Source: VRUE01 sp040879985 (GTDB taxonomy: Bacteria > Actinomycetota > Thermoleophilia > Solirubrobacterales > 70-9). From it: 64,000 nt of DNA. The stretch covers positions 1-64,000 of the forward strand of contig JBBDJH010000020.1 in the NCBI GenBank assembly GCA_040879985.1, read 5' to 3'. A program made the translations under genes and the position numbers. Positions 31,474-40,881 of the stretch are shown in pieces (within the stretch, counting starts at the first letter, position 1; each line of letters begins with the position of its first letter). The notes beneath the pieces were generated by a model. It made no database searches and was not told where the DNA came from. It was given only the letters and a program-made list of their open reading frames with translations.

Positions 31474-32622
31474 ATGAGCGAGACCAACGGAGCCAGCGGC
31501 AACGGCGCCGCCGCCGCGGACGAGAAGGTCCGCGTCGCGATCGTCGGCGTCGGCAACTGCGCCAACTCCTTCATCCAGGGTGTCCAGTACTACAAGGACG
31601 CCGACCCCGCCGAGGAAGTGCCGGGCCTGATGCACGTCGACCTCGGCGGCTACCACGTCCGCGACGTCGAGTTCGTCGCCGCCTTCGACATCGATTCCGA
31701 GAAGGTCGGCAAGGACCTCTCGGAGGCGATCTGGTCGGGCCAGAACGACACGATCAAGTTCGCCGACGTGCCCGAGATGGGGATCACGGTCGAGCGCGGG
31801 ATGACCCACGACGGCCTCGGCAAGTACCTCAAGGAGAAGATCACGAAAGCGCCGGGCGAAACGGCCGACGTGGTCGGGATCCTCAAGGAGACAAAGGCGG
31901 ACGTGCTGGTCTGCTACCTGCCGGTCGGCTCCGAGGAGGCGACCAAGTGGTACGTCGAGCAGGCGCTCAAGGCAGGCGTCGGCTTCGTCAACTGCCTGCC
32001 CGTCTTCATCGCCCGCGAGGACTACTGGGACAAGCGCTTCAAGGAGGCCGGCCTGCCGATCATCGGCGATGACATCAAGTCCCAGGTCGGGGCGACGATC
32101 GTCCACCGCCAGCTCGCCCGCCTCTTTCACGACCGCGGCGTGCGCGTCGAGCGCACCTCGCAGCTCAACGTCGGCGGCAACATGGACTTCTACAACATGC
32201 TCGAGCGCGAGCGGCTCGACTCGAAGAAGATCTCGAAGACCAACGCGGTCACCTCGATCATGGGCCACGAGCTGCCGGCCGAGGACGTCCACGTCGGCCC
32301 CTCCGACTACGTCGCCTGGCTGACCGACCGCAAGTGGGCGCACATCCGGCTCGAGGGCAAAGCCTTCGGCGACGTGCCGCTCAACGTCGAGCTCAAGCTC
32401 GAGGTCTGGGACTCGCCCAACTCGGCCGGGGTCGTGATCGACGCCGTAAGACTCATAAAGTTGGCGCTGGACAACGGCATCGCCGGCCAGCTCGACGGGC
32501 CGTCCAGCTACCTGATGAAGTCGCCGCACAGCCAGCGCCCGGACGACGAAGCGCGCGAGCAGACCGAAGAGTTCATCGCCAAGAACGCACGGGGCAAGAA
32601 CCCGGCCGTTGTCGGCTCCTGA
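31474..32622 (+). CDS. ino1: Inositol-3-phosphate synthase
   Basis: A 382-aa enzyme converting glucose-6-phosphate to inositol-3-phosphate using NAD. The N-terminal Rossmann motif VRVAIVGVGNCANSF and the conserved central SQLNVGGNMDFYNML and ISKTNAVTSI blocks match the actinobacterial MIPS family; the NSAGVVIDAVRLIKLALD segment closes the catalytic domain. GAGGAAGG lies upstream. It supplies the head group for the adjacent PIP synthase and possibly for other inositol-derived thiols or lipids. Confidence 0.95.
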   Translation: MSETNGASGNGAAAADEKVRVAIVGVGNCANSFIQGVQYYKDADPAEEVPGLMHVDLGGYHVRDVEFVAAFDIDSEKVGKDLSEAIWSGQNDTIKFADVPEMGITVERGMTHDGLGKYLKEKITKAPGETADVVGILKETKADVLVCYLPVGSEEATKWYVEQALKAGVGFVNCLPVFIAREDYWDKRFKEAGLPIIGDDIKSQVGATIVHRQLARLFHDRGVRVERTSQLNVGGNMDFYNMLERERLDSKKISKTNAVTSIMGHELPAEDVHVGPSDYVAWLTDRKWAHIRLEGKAFGDVPLNVELKLEVWDSPNSAGVVIDAVRLIKLALDNGIAGQLDGPSSYLMKSPHSQRPDDEAREQTEEFIAKNARGKNPAVVGS

Positions 32623-33907
32623 GCGACTTTCGATAGCGCAGGTCTCGCCTCACCGGCGGGGCACTTCCAACCGGGTCAACGAGTTCGTCCGCGGCGTCTC
32701 CGAGGCGCTCGAGCGGCGCGGCCACGAGCTGCTGCGGATCGGCAGCGGCGACCCGGTCAAGCGCCTGCTCGCGGCCGCCCCGCCGGACATCGTCCACGTC
32801 CACGAGCCGTTCGCGCCGAGCGTTGCCTCGGCCGCCCTGCGCCACTCCTACTCGCTCAACGTCGCCAGCTTCCACAAACCGGGCGAGCGGCTGCTCTCGA
32901 CCCAGGTGGCGCGGCCGCTGGTCGAGGTCTTCTTCGGCCGCCTCGACGCCCGCACCGTCGCCGCGCCGGCGACCGGGGAGCTGCTCGAGCGCTACTTCCC
33001 CGGCTCCTACCAGCTGGTCGAGCCGGCCGGTGAGGGCCGCGACTGGGACGCGGTCGCGGCCGAGCTGGAAGCGATCTACCGCCGCCTGCTCGCCCGCCGC
33101 CACGATCCCGTCGGCGACGCCGAGGTGCGCAAGCGGATCGCCGCTCGGCCGCTGATTGAGGTCGACCTGCACATGCACACCGACCACTCGCCGGACTGCG
33201 CGACGCCGGTCGGGGTGCTGCTCGAGACGGCCCGCGACCGCGGCCTCGGCGCGATCGCGATCACCGACCACAACGAGGTCTCCGGTGCGCTCGAGGCGCG
33301 GCGGATCGCCGCCGAGATCGGCGGCATCGAGGTGATCGTCGCCGAGGAGGTGAAGACGGCCGAGCAGGGCGAGGTGATCGGCCTCTTCCTCGAGGAGAAG
33401 ATCCCGCCCGGGATGACGATGGCGGAGACGATCGCCGCGATCCGCGCGCAGGGCGGCCTCGTCTACGTCCCGCACCCCTTCGACCGCTTCCACTCGGTGC
33501 CCGACTACGAGCACCTGCTCGACATCGTCGAGCAGATCGACATCCTCGAGGTCTTCAACCCGCGCGTCGCGCTGACCGCCTTCAACGAGGAGGCCGAGCG
33601 CTTCGCCCGCAAGTACCGGATCGTCTCCGGCGCCGGCTCCGACAGCCACGTCGCCCAGGGGCTGGGCAGCGTGCGGGTGCGGATCCACGACTTCGACGGG
33701 CCGGCCGAGTTCCTCGAGGCGATGCGCGACGCCGACATCACCCGCAAGCACAAGAACCTCGTCTACGTGCAGGCGCTGAAGCTGCTGCAGACGGCGGGCC
33801 GTCCGAAGGCGCCGAAACGCAGCGTCGCCGACGCCAAACCGGTGCGGGGCGGCCAGCGGCGGCGCAAACGGCGCGCGCCGGGGGGCGCCGCCGGCGGCAA
33901 GAGCTGA
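32609..33907 (+). CDS. GT4-like N-terminal domain fused to PHP phosphoesterase
   Basis: A 432-aa protein with two parts. Residues 1 to about 165 look like the N-terminal Rossmann half of a GT-B glycosyltransferase (RRGTSNRVNEFVRGVSEAL, then PDIVHVHEPFAPS) without the nucleotide-sugar-binding second half. Residues about 183-400 form a PHP domain with metal-binding DLHMHTDHS (His188, His190), ITDHNE, PHPFDRFH and GSDSH. The tail is very basic. It starts at TTG 32609, overlapping the ino1 end by 14 bp, and its stop is coupled to the UDG-like gene. The PHP half probably hydrolyses a phosphoester; the role of the GT-like half is open. Confidence 0.75.
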   Translation: MSAPERLSIAQVSPHRRGTSNRVNEFVRGVSEALERRGHELLRIGSGDPVKRLLAAAPPDIVHVHEPFAPSVASAALRHSYSLNVASFHKPGERLLSTQVARPLVEVFFGRLDARTVAAPATGELLERYFPGSYQLVEPAGEGRDWDAVAAELEAIYRRLLARRHDPVGDAEVRKRIAARPLIEVDLHMHTDHSPDCATPVGVLLETARDRGLGAIAITDHNEVSGALEARRIAAEIGGIEVIVAEEVKTAEQGEVIGLFLEEKIPPGMTMAETIAAIRAQGGLVYVPHPFDRFHSVPDYEHLLDIVEQIDILEVFNPRVALTAFNEEAERFARKYRIVSGAGSDSHVAQGLGSVRVRIHDFDGPAEFLEAMRDADITRKHKNLVYVQALKLLQTAGRPKAPKRSVADAKPVRGGQRRRKRRAPGGAAGGKS

Positions 33908-34569
33908 TGCAGAAGGGCGGCGCGAAAGGAGCCGCGCCCGCCCCGTCAAAGAGATCGCCGAGCGTGCCCGCGACCGACGACGAGATCAGAGAGAAGTATC
34001 TTGAGCGCGCGATCCGCGAGCTCAACCAGCTGACCCACGAGCTGCAGGAGTGCCCGCACTGCCCGCGCGGCAAGCTGATGCCGGTGCTCGGTTCGGGCCA
34101 CCCGCAGGCCGACGTCTTCATGATCAAGCACGCCCCCGGCGTCGCCGAGATCGAAGAGGGGGTCGCCTTCTACGGCCGCCCCGGCAACGCGCTGATGAAA
34201 AGCTTCAAGCGGCTGGGGATCGACCCGCTGGTCGTCTACGGCACGCTCTGCGTCAAGTGCCCGATCGCCGAGCCCGACCTGGCCGCCGAGCAGTGCGTGC
34301 GGCGGATCGTCGAGGAGCTGGCGATCGTGCAGCCGAAGATCGTCATCGTGATGGGCGAGCCGGCGCTGCGCGTGCTCAACAAGCTCGAGATCCCGCTGTC
34401 ACGCCCGGTCGAGCCCCGCGAGGGCGAGATCCAGGCCTTCACCCCGACGATCGACGCCCTCTACACGCCGGACATCGACGAGTCGCTCGACGAAGAGGGC
34501 GCCAAGCAACGCTTCTGGCGCTCCTTCAAGACGCTGGGCACCTGGTACGAGGACCTCCCACCGTATTGA
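33907..34569 (+). CDS. Uracil-DNA glycosylase superfamily protein, divergent
   Basis: A 220-aa protein of the type 4/5-like UDG superfamily. Cysteines ECPHCPRGK and TLCVKCP plus a later Cys suggest an Fe-S cluster. ADVFMIKHAPGVAEIEEGVAFYGRPG corresponds to motif A and VIVMGEPALRVL to the core strand. The usual motif B with a catalytic His (HPS/HPA) is not seen; FTPTIDALYTPDID occupies that place. It may bind DNA without canonical uracil excision or use different chemistry. The ATG shares one base with the PHP gene stop. Confidence 0.72.
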   Translation: MQKGGAKGAAPAPSKRSPSVPATDDEIREKYLERAIRELNQLTHELQECPHCPRGKLMPVLGSGHPQADVFMIKHAPGVAEIEEGVAFYGRPGNALMKSFKRLGIDPLVVYGTLCVKCPIAEPDLAAEQCVRRIVEELAIVQPKIVIVMGEPALRVLNKLEIPLSRPVEPREGEIQAFTPTIDALYTPDIDESLDEEGAKQRFWRSFKTLGTWYEDLPPY

Positions 34570-34637
34570 CGGGCACCGCTTGCGGACGCACTCGCGACGA
34601 CGCGCCTGAGCGGCGCATTACGCCACCCACCTCCTCA

Positions 34638-34656
34638 CGAATGGCGCCGCCATTCG
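34638..34656. terminator. Hairpin between convergent genes
   Basis: A perfect 8-bp stem (34638-34645 with 34649-34656) with a 3-nt loop lies in the 155-bp gap between the convergent UDG-like and LLM oxidoreductase genes. Its position suits a shared terminator. Nothing else recognisable is present in this gap. Confidence 0.5.
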
Positions 34657-34724
34657 CTCGTCGGCGTGTGTCGTACTGCTTGCTCAGTCACGCCCTCGCG
34701 CGCACGCCCGCTGCACGGCGACCG

Positions 34725-35510
34725 TCAATCCGGTGCCGCAGCAGATGCAACAGTCCCCATGGCCTCCACATTGGCTGAGGCCAAGCCGCGGACGACGATC
34801 GTGTCGAGGGCCGTGTAGGCGGCGAGGTGCTTGCGGGCTGTGTCGGCGTCCGCGGCGGCCACGCCCACCGTGCCCTCGGGCTCGGCCAGCCGGTCGAAGT
34901 GGTTGCGGTAGCCGGCGTGCAGGTCGCGGTAGAAGGACTCCTCCTTGGCGAGGCGCGCGGCGGCGTCGTCGCCGACGGCGGTGCGGACGTAGCCGAAGAC
35001 GGGCGGGCACTCGCGGTCCGCCTGCTCGGCGCCGGCCTCGACCTGCCCGCGGGCGCGGGCGGCGAACTCCGGGGTCATCCAGTTGAAGAAGGCGCCGTCG
35101 AACTCGGCCCCGGCCAGGGCGCACATCTTCGGCCCCATCGCGGCGAGCACGAGGCGGGCGCCGGGCAGCGCCTCGCGCAGCTCCGGCAGCGCCTCGCGCA
35201 TCCGCGTCAGCGGCTTCTTCGAGAAGCCCGCGCCGACGCCGAGCCAGAGCTGCGCCTTGTCGATCCCGAGCCGCTCGATGTCGGCGGCGATCTCAGCCGA
35301 CGGCGTACGGTCGAGGGCGATCACGGCGACGCCGAGCTCGAGCTCCGGCGCCGCGGCGGCGAACTCGGCCAGCGTCTCCAGCCCCTTGGCGCCGGGATGG
35401 TCGTTGGACCAGACCGAGCCGTAGCCGAGCTCGGCGCAGCGCAGCGCCAGCGGCCGTGCCACCTCCGGGTCGAGCCCCGCTGCGACTCCGAATCCCCGCG
35501 TCCCCCTCAT
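34725..35510 (-). CDS. LLM-class (luciferase-like) flavin/F420 oxidoreductase
   Basis: A 261-aa TIM-barrel protein of the luciferase-like monooxygenase family. The start FGVAAGLDPEVARPLALRCAELGYGSVWSNDHPG is typical, as are LGVAVIALDRTP and LWLGVGAGFS. It is shorter than most (about 300-340 aa). Actinobacterial members often use F420, but FMN cannot be excluded. The ATG at 35510 shares one base with the rumA stop; the TTG one codon earlier is less likely. No other redox gene is near. Confidence 0.82.
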   Translation of the reverse strand: MRGTRGFGVAAGLDPEVARPLALRCAELGYGSVWSNDHPGAKGLETLAEFAAAAPELELGVAVIALDRTPSAEIAADIERLGIDKAQLWLGVGAGFSKKPLTRMREALPELREALPGARLVLAAMGPKMCALAGAEFDGAFFNWMTPEFAARARGQVEAGAEQADRECPPVFGYVRTAVGDDAAARLAKEESFYRDLHAGYRNHFDRLAEPEGTVGVAAADADTARKHLAAYTALDTIVVRGLASANVEAMGTVASAAAPD

Positions 35511-36898
35511 CAAGCGCCTCCTCCTCCGCTACCGCGTCCGGGGGCGGCTTTGTCGAAGAGGGCCACGCACTCGATGTGGGGGGTCTGGGGGAACATGTCG
35601 ACCGGCTTGACGCGGCGCAGGGTATAGCCCGCCTCGACCAGTTGGGCGGCGTTCGGCGCCAGCGTCGTCGGGTTGCAGGAGACGTAGACGATCCGCTTCG
35701 CTTCGCACTCGAGCACCCGGCGGACGATCTTCTGCGAGAGGCCGGGGCGGGGCGGGTCGAGCAGGACGACGTCTGGCTTGCCCGCCTGCTCGATCAGCGG
35801 CCGCACGCCGGTGCGGGCGCTGCCGGCGACGAAGTGGGCGTTGCCGATGCCATTGCGCTCGGCGTTGCGCTCGGCATCGGCGATCGCCTCGGCGACGATC
35901 TCCAGCCCCCAGACCTCGCCCGCCCGGGCCGCCATCGTCAGGCCGATCGTGCCGATCCCGCAGTAGAGGTCGAAGACGCGCTCGCCGCCGCTCAGCCCGG
36001 CGTACTCGGCGGCGGCGCCGTAGAGCCGCTCGGCCATCTCGGTGTTGGTCTGGAAGAAGGCGTTGTGGGACATCTCGAACTCGAGCCCGCAGAGCTGCTC
36101 GCGCAGCATCTCCTCGCCGAGCGCGCCTGTCGGCCCGTCGCTGCCGCCCGCGCCGGGGTCGACCACGGTGTGCAGGTCGACCGGGGGCTTGGGGAAGCGC
36201 TTCGCTGTCGTCACCAGGCGGGTCTGGATCTGGCCGCTGCGCCGGCCCTCGCGCACGACCAGGTTGCAGAGCGTGCCCGTGCCGGCCTGGCGGTCGTAGG
36301 GCTCGACGGTTTCCTCGCGAGCCCATTCGCGGACCTCGTTGCGGGCCGCGTTGCCGCGCTCGGAGGCGAGCCGGCAGTCGTCGATGCCGACGACGAGGTC
36401 CCAGCGGCCGCTGGCGTGGAAGCCGAGCGCGGCCCCATCGTCGCCCGGGCCGAAGGAGTATTCGAGCTTGTTGCGGTAGCGCCACTGTTCCAGCCCCGGC
36501 TCGATCTCCTCCAGCTCGAAGCCGTCGAGGCCGCCGATCCGGCGCAGCGCCTCGTCGACCTGGCGGCGCTTCTCGATCAGCTGCTGCTCGTAGGCGAGGC
36601 CTTGCCAGGGCGCCCCCGGGCAGGGCTCGCCCTCGTGCAGGCAGAGGCTCGCGACACGGTCGGCGCCGGGGCGCAGCAGCTCGACCGTGCGCGCCTCGGC
36701 GAAGCGCTTCTTCGGCTTGGTGACCTCGGCCCGCACCAGGTCGCCCGGCAGCCCGCCGGAGACGAAGACGACGTAGCCGCCGTGCCGGGCGACGCCCCGC
36801 CCGCCGAAGGCGAGCGAGTCGACCTCGAGCTCGAGCGACTCGCCGCGCCGTGGGCGCGCCGCCGCCGGCTCGGGGCGCGCTTCTTGCCCTATGGACAT
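35510..36898 (-). CDS. 23S rRNA m5U methyltransferase (RumA/TrmA family)
   Basis: A 462-aa SAM-dependent RNA uridine-5-methyltransferase. An N-terminal TRAM RNA-binding domain (about 20-75) is followed by a Cys-containing insert, then the methyltransferase core with FDLYCGIGTIGLTMA for SAM, LLDPPRPGLSQKI, and the catalytic Cys in VYVSCNPTTLA. The C-terminal proton-acceptor region PVDMFPQTPHIECVALF is also diagnostic. It is probably RlmD/RumA-like; whether it targets 23S rRNA or tRNA cannot be told. Confidence 0.92.
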   Translation of the reverse strand: MSIGQEARPEPAAARPRRGESLELEVDSLAFGGRGVARHGGYVVFVSGGLPGDLVRAEVTKPKKRFAEARTVELLRPGADRVASLCLHEGEPCPGAPWQGLAYEQQLIEKRRQVDEALRRIGGLDGFELEEIEPGLEQWRYRNKLEYSFGPGDDGAALGFHASGRWDLVVGIDDCRLASERGNAARNEVREWAREETVEPYDRQAGTGTLCNLVVREGRRSGQIQTRLVTTAKRFPKPPVDLHTVVDPGAGGSDGPTGALGEEMLREQLCGLEFEMSHNAFFQTNTEMAERLYGAAAEYAGLSGGERVFDLYCGIGTIGLTMAARAGEVWGLEIVAEAIADAERNAERNGIGNAHFVAGSARTGVRPLIEQAGKPDVVLLDPPRPGLSQKIVRRVLECEAKRIVYVSCNPTTLAPNAAQLVEAGYTLRRVKPVDMFPQTPHIECVALFDKAAPGRGSGGGGA

Positions 36899-36917
36899 GA
36901 AAAGCGCCCCGCCGCCG

Positions 36918-37388
36918 CTAGGGGAGTTTCCTGCGCGCGTGCCGCGCCGCCTGGGTGGCCTGTTTGCGCACCGGCGCGGTCCGCCCGCCGACCTCTTTGC
37001 GCGCCTGTTTGACCAGCCGTTCGAGCTCTTTCAGCATGCCGTCGGTCTGACGGCGACCGCGGTTGATCATGTCGGAGACCATCTTTTCGGCGTCGCCGCG
37101 GGTCATCCGGCCGCGCTTGACCGCGTCGTCGACGACATCCTGCAGGCGGTCGCGGCTCAGGGTGACGCTCTGTTCGAGGCTCTCGCGAAACTGCTCGACG
37201 CTCTTGTCGAGCCCGCTGACGTTGCCGCTGCGCGCAGTCGATTTTTTCGCCGCTTTCGGTTTTGCTTTCGCTTTGCCTTTGGCTTTCGATTTCGTCGCGG
37301 CCGGTTTGCGAGCGGGCGCTTTTTTGGCGCGCGTACCGGCTTTGGTCTTTTTCGTCGCTTTGCCGGACGACTGTTTTTTCGCGGCCAT
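36918..37388 (-). CDS. Histone H1-like / phasin-like Lys-rich protein
   Basis: A 156-aa protein with two parts. Residues 1-52 are a Lys/Ala-rich tail of the H1/AlgP type. About 55-140 is an amphipathic helical region (VEQFRESLEQSVTLSRDRLQDVV, then MTRGDAEKMVSDMINRGRRQ) like phasin or nucleoid-associated coiled coils. The Lys tail uses many AAA codons, unlike the GC-rich surroundings. GGAGG is 8 nt before the ATG. It may bind DNA or coat storage granules; the sequence cannot decide. It is 19 bp upstream of rumA on the same strand. Confidence 0.65.
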   Translation of the reverse strand: MAAKKQSSGKATKKTKAGTRAKKAPARKPAATKSKAKGKAKAKPKAAKKSTARSGNVSGLDKSVEQFRESLEQSVTLSRDRLQDVVDDAVKRGRMTRGDAEKMVSDMINRGRRQTDGMLKELERLVKQARKEVGGRTAPVRKQATQAARHARRKLP

Positions 37389-37486
37389 TCTCAGTTGCCT
37401 CCTGTGTCGCTCTTTGCTCGGCGTCGAGCCGGTACTTACCCGCGTTATGCGCGGGAAAGCGCAGGGTCGATTACCGGACTATCTCA

Positions 37487-38314
37487 CTACCGTCCGCAGA
37501 GGGTCGCGAAACGGGCCTCCACCGGGGCATGGTCGGAGAGGCGCAGGGCGCGGCCGTCCTCGTTCAGCTCGCGCCGCTCGGGTGGCCACTGGCGCGGCGG
37601 CGCGACCGTCTCCAGCCCCCGCGCCAGCAGGTGATCGATCGCGCCTGGGGAGGTCGGGGCGGTGAGGCCGAAGCGCTCGCGCAGCTCGGCGAAGACGGCG
37701 GGGCTCTCCCGCGGGCGCAGGTTGAGGTCGCCGCCGAAGAGCAGCGGCGCCTCACCGGCCCACTCGTCGGCTGCGACCGCGGCGCGCAGCACGTCCTCGG
37801 CGGCCAGTTCGGGCCGGTTCGCGGAGGCGTGCAGGTTGGCGACGCAGAGGCCGTCGCCGTCGACTCCGCCGATGCGCGTCAACGCCATCGCCCGCCGCTC
37901 GAGCGGGCCGCTGTGGATCGCCAGCTCGCGCCGCTCGGCGATCCCGGATCGGCGGACCAGGGTCAGGTTCGAGCCGCCCTCGCCGGAGGCGATCAGATCG
38001 GGGTTGAGGCGGGCGGCGAGGGCGCGCAGCGGCGCCAGCGAGTTGCGCGAGGTCAGCGCTCCGTGCGGCTCGGCCCCGCAGGCCGCCGCGAGCGGCTGCC
38101 ACCAGCGCGGCGGGCACTCCTGCAGCAGCGCGACGTCCCACTCGGCGCCGGCCAGCAGTTGCGCGAACTCGGCGAGCAGGTCGCGGTTGACCTGGACGTG
38201 GGTGGCGTTGCGCTCGGTCCGGCGCAGCAGGCGCGAGCGCCAGGTGAACAGGGCGGGATCAGGCGGGTGGTCGCGCCCGTGGAAGAGGTTCCAGGAGATT
38301 GCCGTGAACTGCAC
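37487..38314 (-). CDS. EEP-family phosphatase/nuclease, cytoplasmic
   Basis: A 275-aa endonuclease/exonuclease/phosphatase-fold protein without a signal peptide. It begins VQFTAISWNLFHGRDHPPD, with LLQECPP providing the Glu, GGDLNLRP the Asp and Asn, and LSDHAPVEARF the catalytic His. The GTG at 38314 is chosen because it starts right at the conserved first strand; upstream in-frame codons overlap argF. It is divergent from argF, with starts only 20 bp apart. Substrate unknown. Confidence 0.78.
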   Translation of the reverse strand: MQFTAISWNLFHGRDHPPDPALFTWRSRLLRRTERNATHVQVNRDLLAEFAQLLAGAEWDVALLQECPPRWWQPLAAACGAEPHGALTSRNSLAPLRALAARLNPDLIASGEGGSNLTLVRRSGIAERRELAIHSGPLERRAMALTRIGGVDGDGLCVANLHASANRPELAAEDVLRAAVAADEWAGEAPLLFGGDLNLRPRESPAVFAELRERFGLTAPTSPGAIDHLLARGLETVAPPRQWPPERRELNEDGRALRLSDHAPVEARFATLCGR

Positions 38315-38326
38315 GGCCCGTAGTAT
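38299..38326 (+). promoter_or_regulatory. Candidate argF promoter for a leaderless mRNA
   Basis: TTGCCG (38299-38304) and TAGTAT (38321-38326) are spaced by 16 bp, with 4 of 6 matches each to sigma70 consensus. The TTG start of argF begins 8 nt after the -10 box, where transcription would be expected to start, and there is no ribosome site. This suggests a leaderless transcript. Confidence 0.45.
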
Positions 38327-38333
38327 CCGCCGC

Positions 38334-39218
<885 letters not shown>

Positions 39219-39220
39219 TC

Positions 39221-40003
39221 ATGTACCCGGAGATCAACCTCGGCCCGCTGACGTTGCAGAGCTTCGGCCTGATGTTCGCGCTCGCCTTCCTGGCCGCCGG
39301 TTGGCTGATCTGGAGGCGCCTGGGGGAGATCGGCAAGCCGGTCGACTGGGCCTACGAGATCGGCTTCTCCGCGCTGATCGGCGGCGTCGTCGGCTCGCGC
39401 CTCTACTTCGTCGTGCAGAACTACGACGACGTCAAGGGCGACCTGCTCGGCAACCTCCTCGGCGGCTCGGGGCTGGTCTGGTACGGCGGCGCGATCGGCG
39501 GCGCGATCGCCGTCCTGCTCTGGGCCGCCTACCGCGGCTTCCTGCGCCTGGCGCTGCTCGACCTGGCGGCGCCGGCGCTCGCGCTCGGCTACGCGGTCGG
39601 GCGGATCGGCTGCCAGCTCTCCGGCGACGGCGACTACGGCCGCGCCTGGGACGGGCCCTGGGCGATGTCCTACCCCGACGGCACCGTGCCGACCACGGAA
39701 GACGTCCACCCGACGCCGGTCTACGAGGCGCTGGCGATGGGCTTCGGCGCCTGGCTGCTCTGGCAGCTGCGCAACCGCTTCCGCGCCGGGGCGCTGTTCG
39801 CGCTCTACCTCGTCTACGCCGGCGGCGAGCGCTTCCTGGTCGAGTTCGTCAGGCGCAACAGCGAGGTCGCGCTGGGGCTTACCGCCGCTCAGCTGGAGAG
39901 CCTTGCAATGATGGTCGCCGGCATCGTCTGGCTGGGCGTGGTGAGGCAGCGGTACGGGGGCCTGGGCCGCCAGACCGCTGGTAATGTTGCGCAAAATACT
40001 TAG
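39221..40003 (+). CDS. lgt: Prolipoprotein diacylglyceryl transferase
   Basis: A 260-aa seven-span membrane enzyme that adds diacylglycerol to the lipobox Cys of prolipoproteins. The Lgt signature GRIGCQLSGDGDYGR is exact in its core, with YGGAIGG and PTPVYEAL also conserved. The sugar-binding lipoprotein at 7720-8997 is one obvious client. The ATG at 39221 follows the argF stop by 2 bp. Confidence 0.95.
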   Translation: MYPEINLGPLTLQSFGLMFALAFLAAGWLIWRRLGEIGKPVDWAYEIGFSALIGGVVGSRLYFVVQNYDDVKGDLLGNLLGGSGLVWYGGAIGGAIAVLLWAAYRGFLRLALLDLAAPALALGYAVGRIGCQLSGDGDYGRAWDGPWAMSYPDGTVPTTEDVHPTPVYEALAMGFGAWLLWQLRNRFRAGALFALYLVYAGGERFLVEFVRRNSEVALGLTAAQLESLAMMVAGIVWLGVVRQRYGGLGRQTAGNVAQNT

Positions 40004-40025
40004 AGTGAACGAGGAGGAGAGCCGA

Positions 40026-40871
40026 GTGGACGCAGTGGAGACCGGCAGCGGGGGTGGCGCGGACGCCGCGACCGTCGGCGCGCTGCTCGAAGGCGCGACC
40101 GAGACGATCGCGGCGGCGGGCTGCGAGGAGCCGCGCGCCGACGCCGAGGCGCTTGTTGCCAACGCGCTCGGGATCAGCGTCGAGGACCTTTCCCGCGACG
40201 GCGTGGGGGAGGTCACGCCGCAGGTCGTGGCGACGATCGAGGCGACCGTCGCGCGCCGTGCCGAACACGAGCCGCTCGCCTACGTGCTCGGCCGCGCCCC
40301 CTTTCGCGGGCTCGAGATCGCGGTCGACCCGCGCGTGCTCTGGCCGCGGCCAGAGACCGAGCTGCTGGTCCAGGTCGGCGTCGAACTGCCCGAGGGGGCC
40401 CGCGTCCACGAGGTCGGCACCGGCTCGGGCGCGATCGCCCTGGCGCTGATCTCCGAGCGCCCCGACCTGCGGGTCACCGCCTCCGACCTCTCGCTGGAGG
40501 CGGCCGAAGCCGCCCGCGAGAACGCCGAGCGGCTCGGCCTCGAGCTCGACGTCAGCGTCGCCGAGGGGCTGCCCGAGGGGCTCGAAGACGTCGACCTGGT
40601 GATCGCCAACCTTCCCTACGTCACCGACGAGACGATCGACCAGCGCTCGCCGGAGATCAAGCGCGAGCCGCGCGTCGCCGTCACCGGCGACTGCGGCGCC
40701 GACGGGCTCGGCGTGATCCGCGGCCTGATCGAGGAAACGCCGAGCGGCTGGAAGCTGGCGATGGAGCACGACACCCACCACGGCCCGACGATGCGGGAGA
40801 TGCTGGGCGACGCGATTACCATGCGCGACTACATGGGTGGTGAGCGGGTAACCGTCGGCGTCGCGCCGTGA
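40026..40871 (+). CDS. prmC: Release factor glutamine methyltransferase
   Basis: SAM-dependent N5-glutamine methyltransferase of peptide release factors (281 aa from GTG 40026). An N-terminal helical bundle is followed by YVLGRAPFRGLEIAVDPRVLWPRPETELL, which is diagnostic of PrmC, and the SAM loop VHEVGTGSGAIALAL. The catalytic NPPY appears as NLPY (195-198). GAGGAGG lies 8-15 nt before the GTG; an ATG at 39984 inside lgt is possible but has no ribosome site. Family assignment is firm; activity depends on whether NLPY is tolerated. Confidence 0.87.
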   Translation: MDAVETGSGGGADAATVGALLEGATETIAAAGCEEPRADAEALVANALGISVEDLSRDGVGEVTPQVVATIEATVARRAEHEPLAYVLGRAPFRGLEIAVDPRVLWPRPETELLVQVGVELPEGARVHEVGTGSGAIALALISERPDLRVTASDLSLEAAEAARENAERLGLELDVSVAEGLPEGLEDVDLVIANLPYVTDETIDQRSPEIKREPRVAVTGDCGADGLGVIRGLIEETPSGWKLAMEHDTHHGPTMREMLGDAITMRDYMGGERVTVGVAP

Positions 40872-40881
40872 GCGCAGGCTC

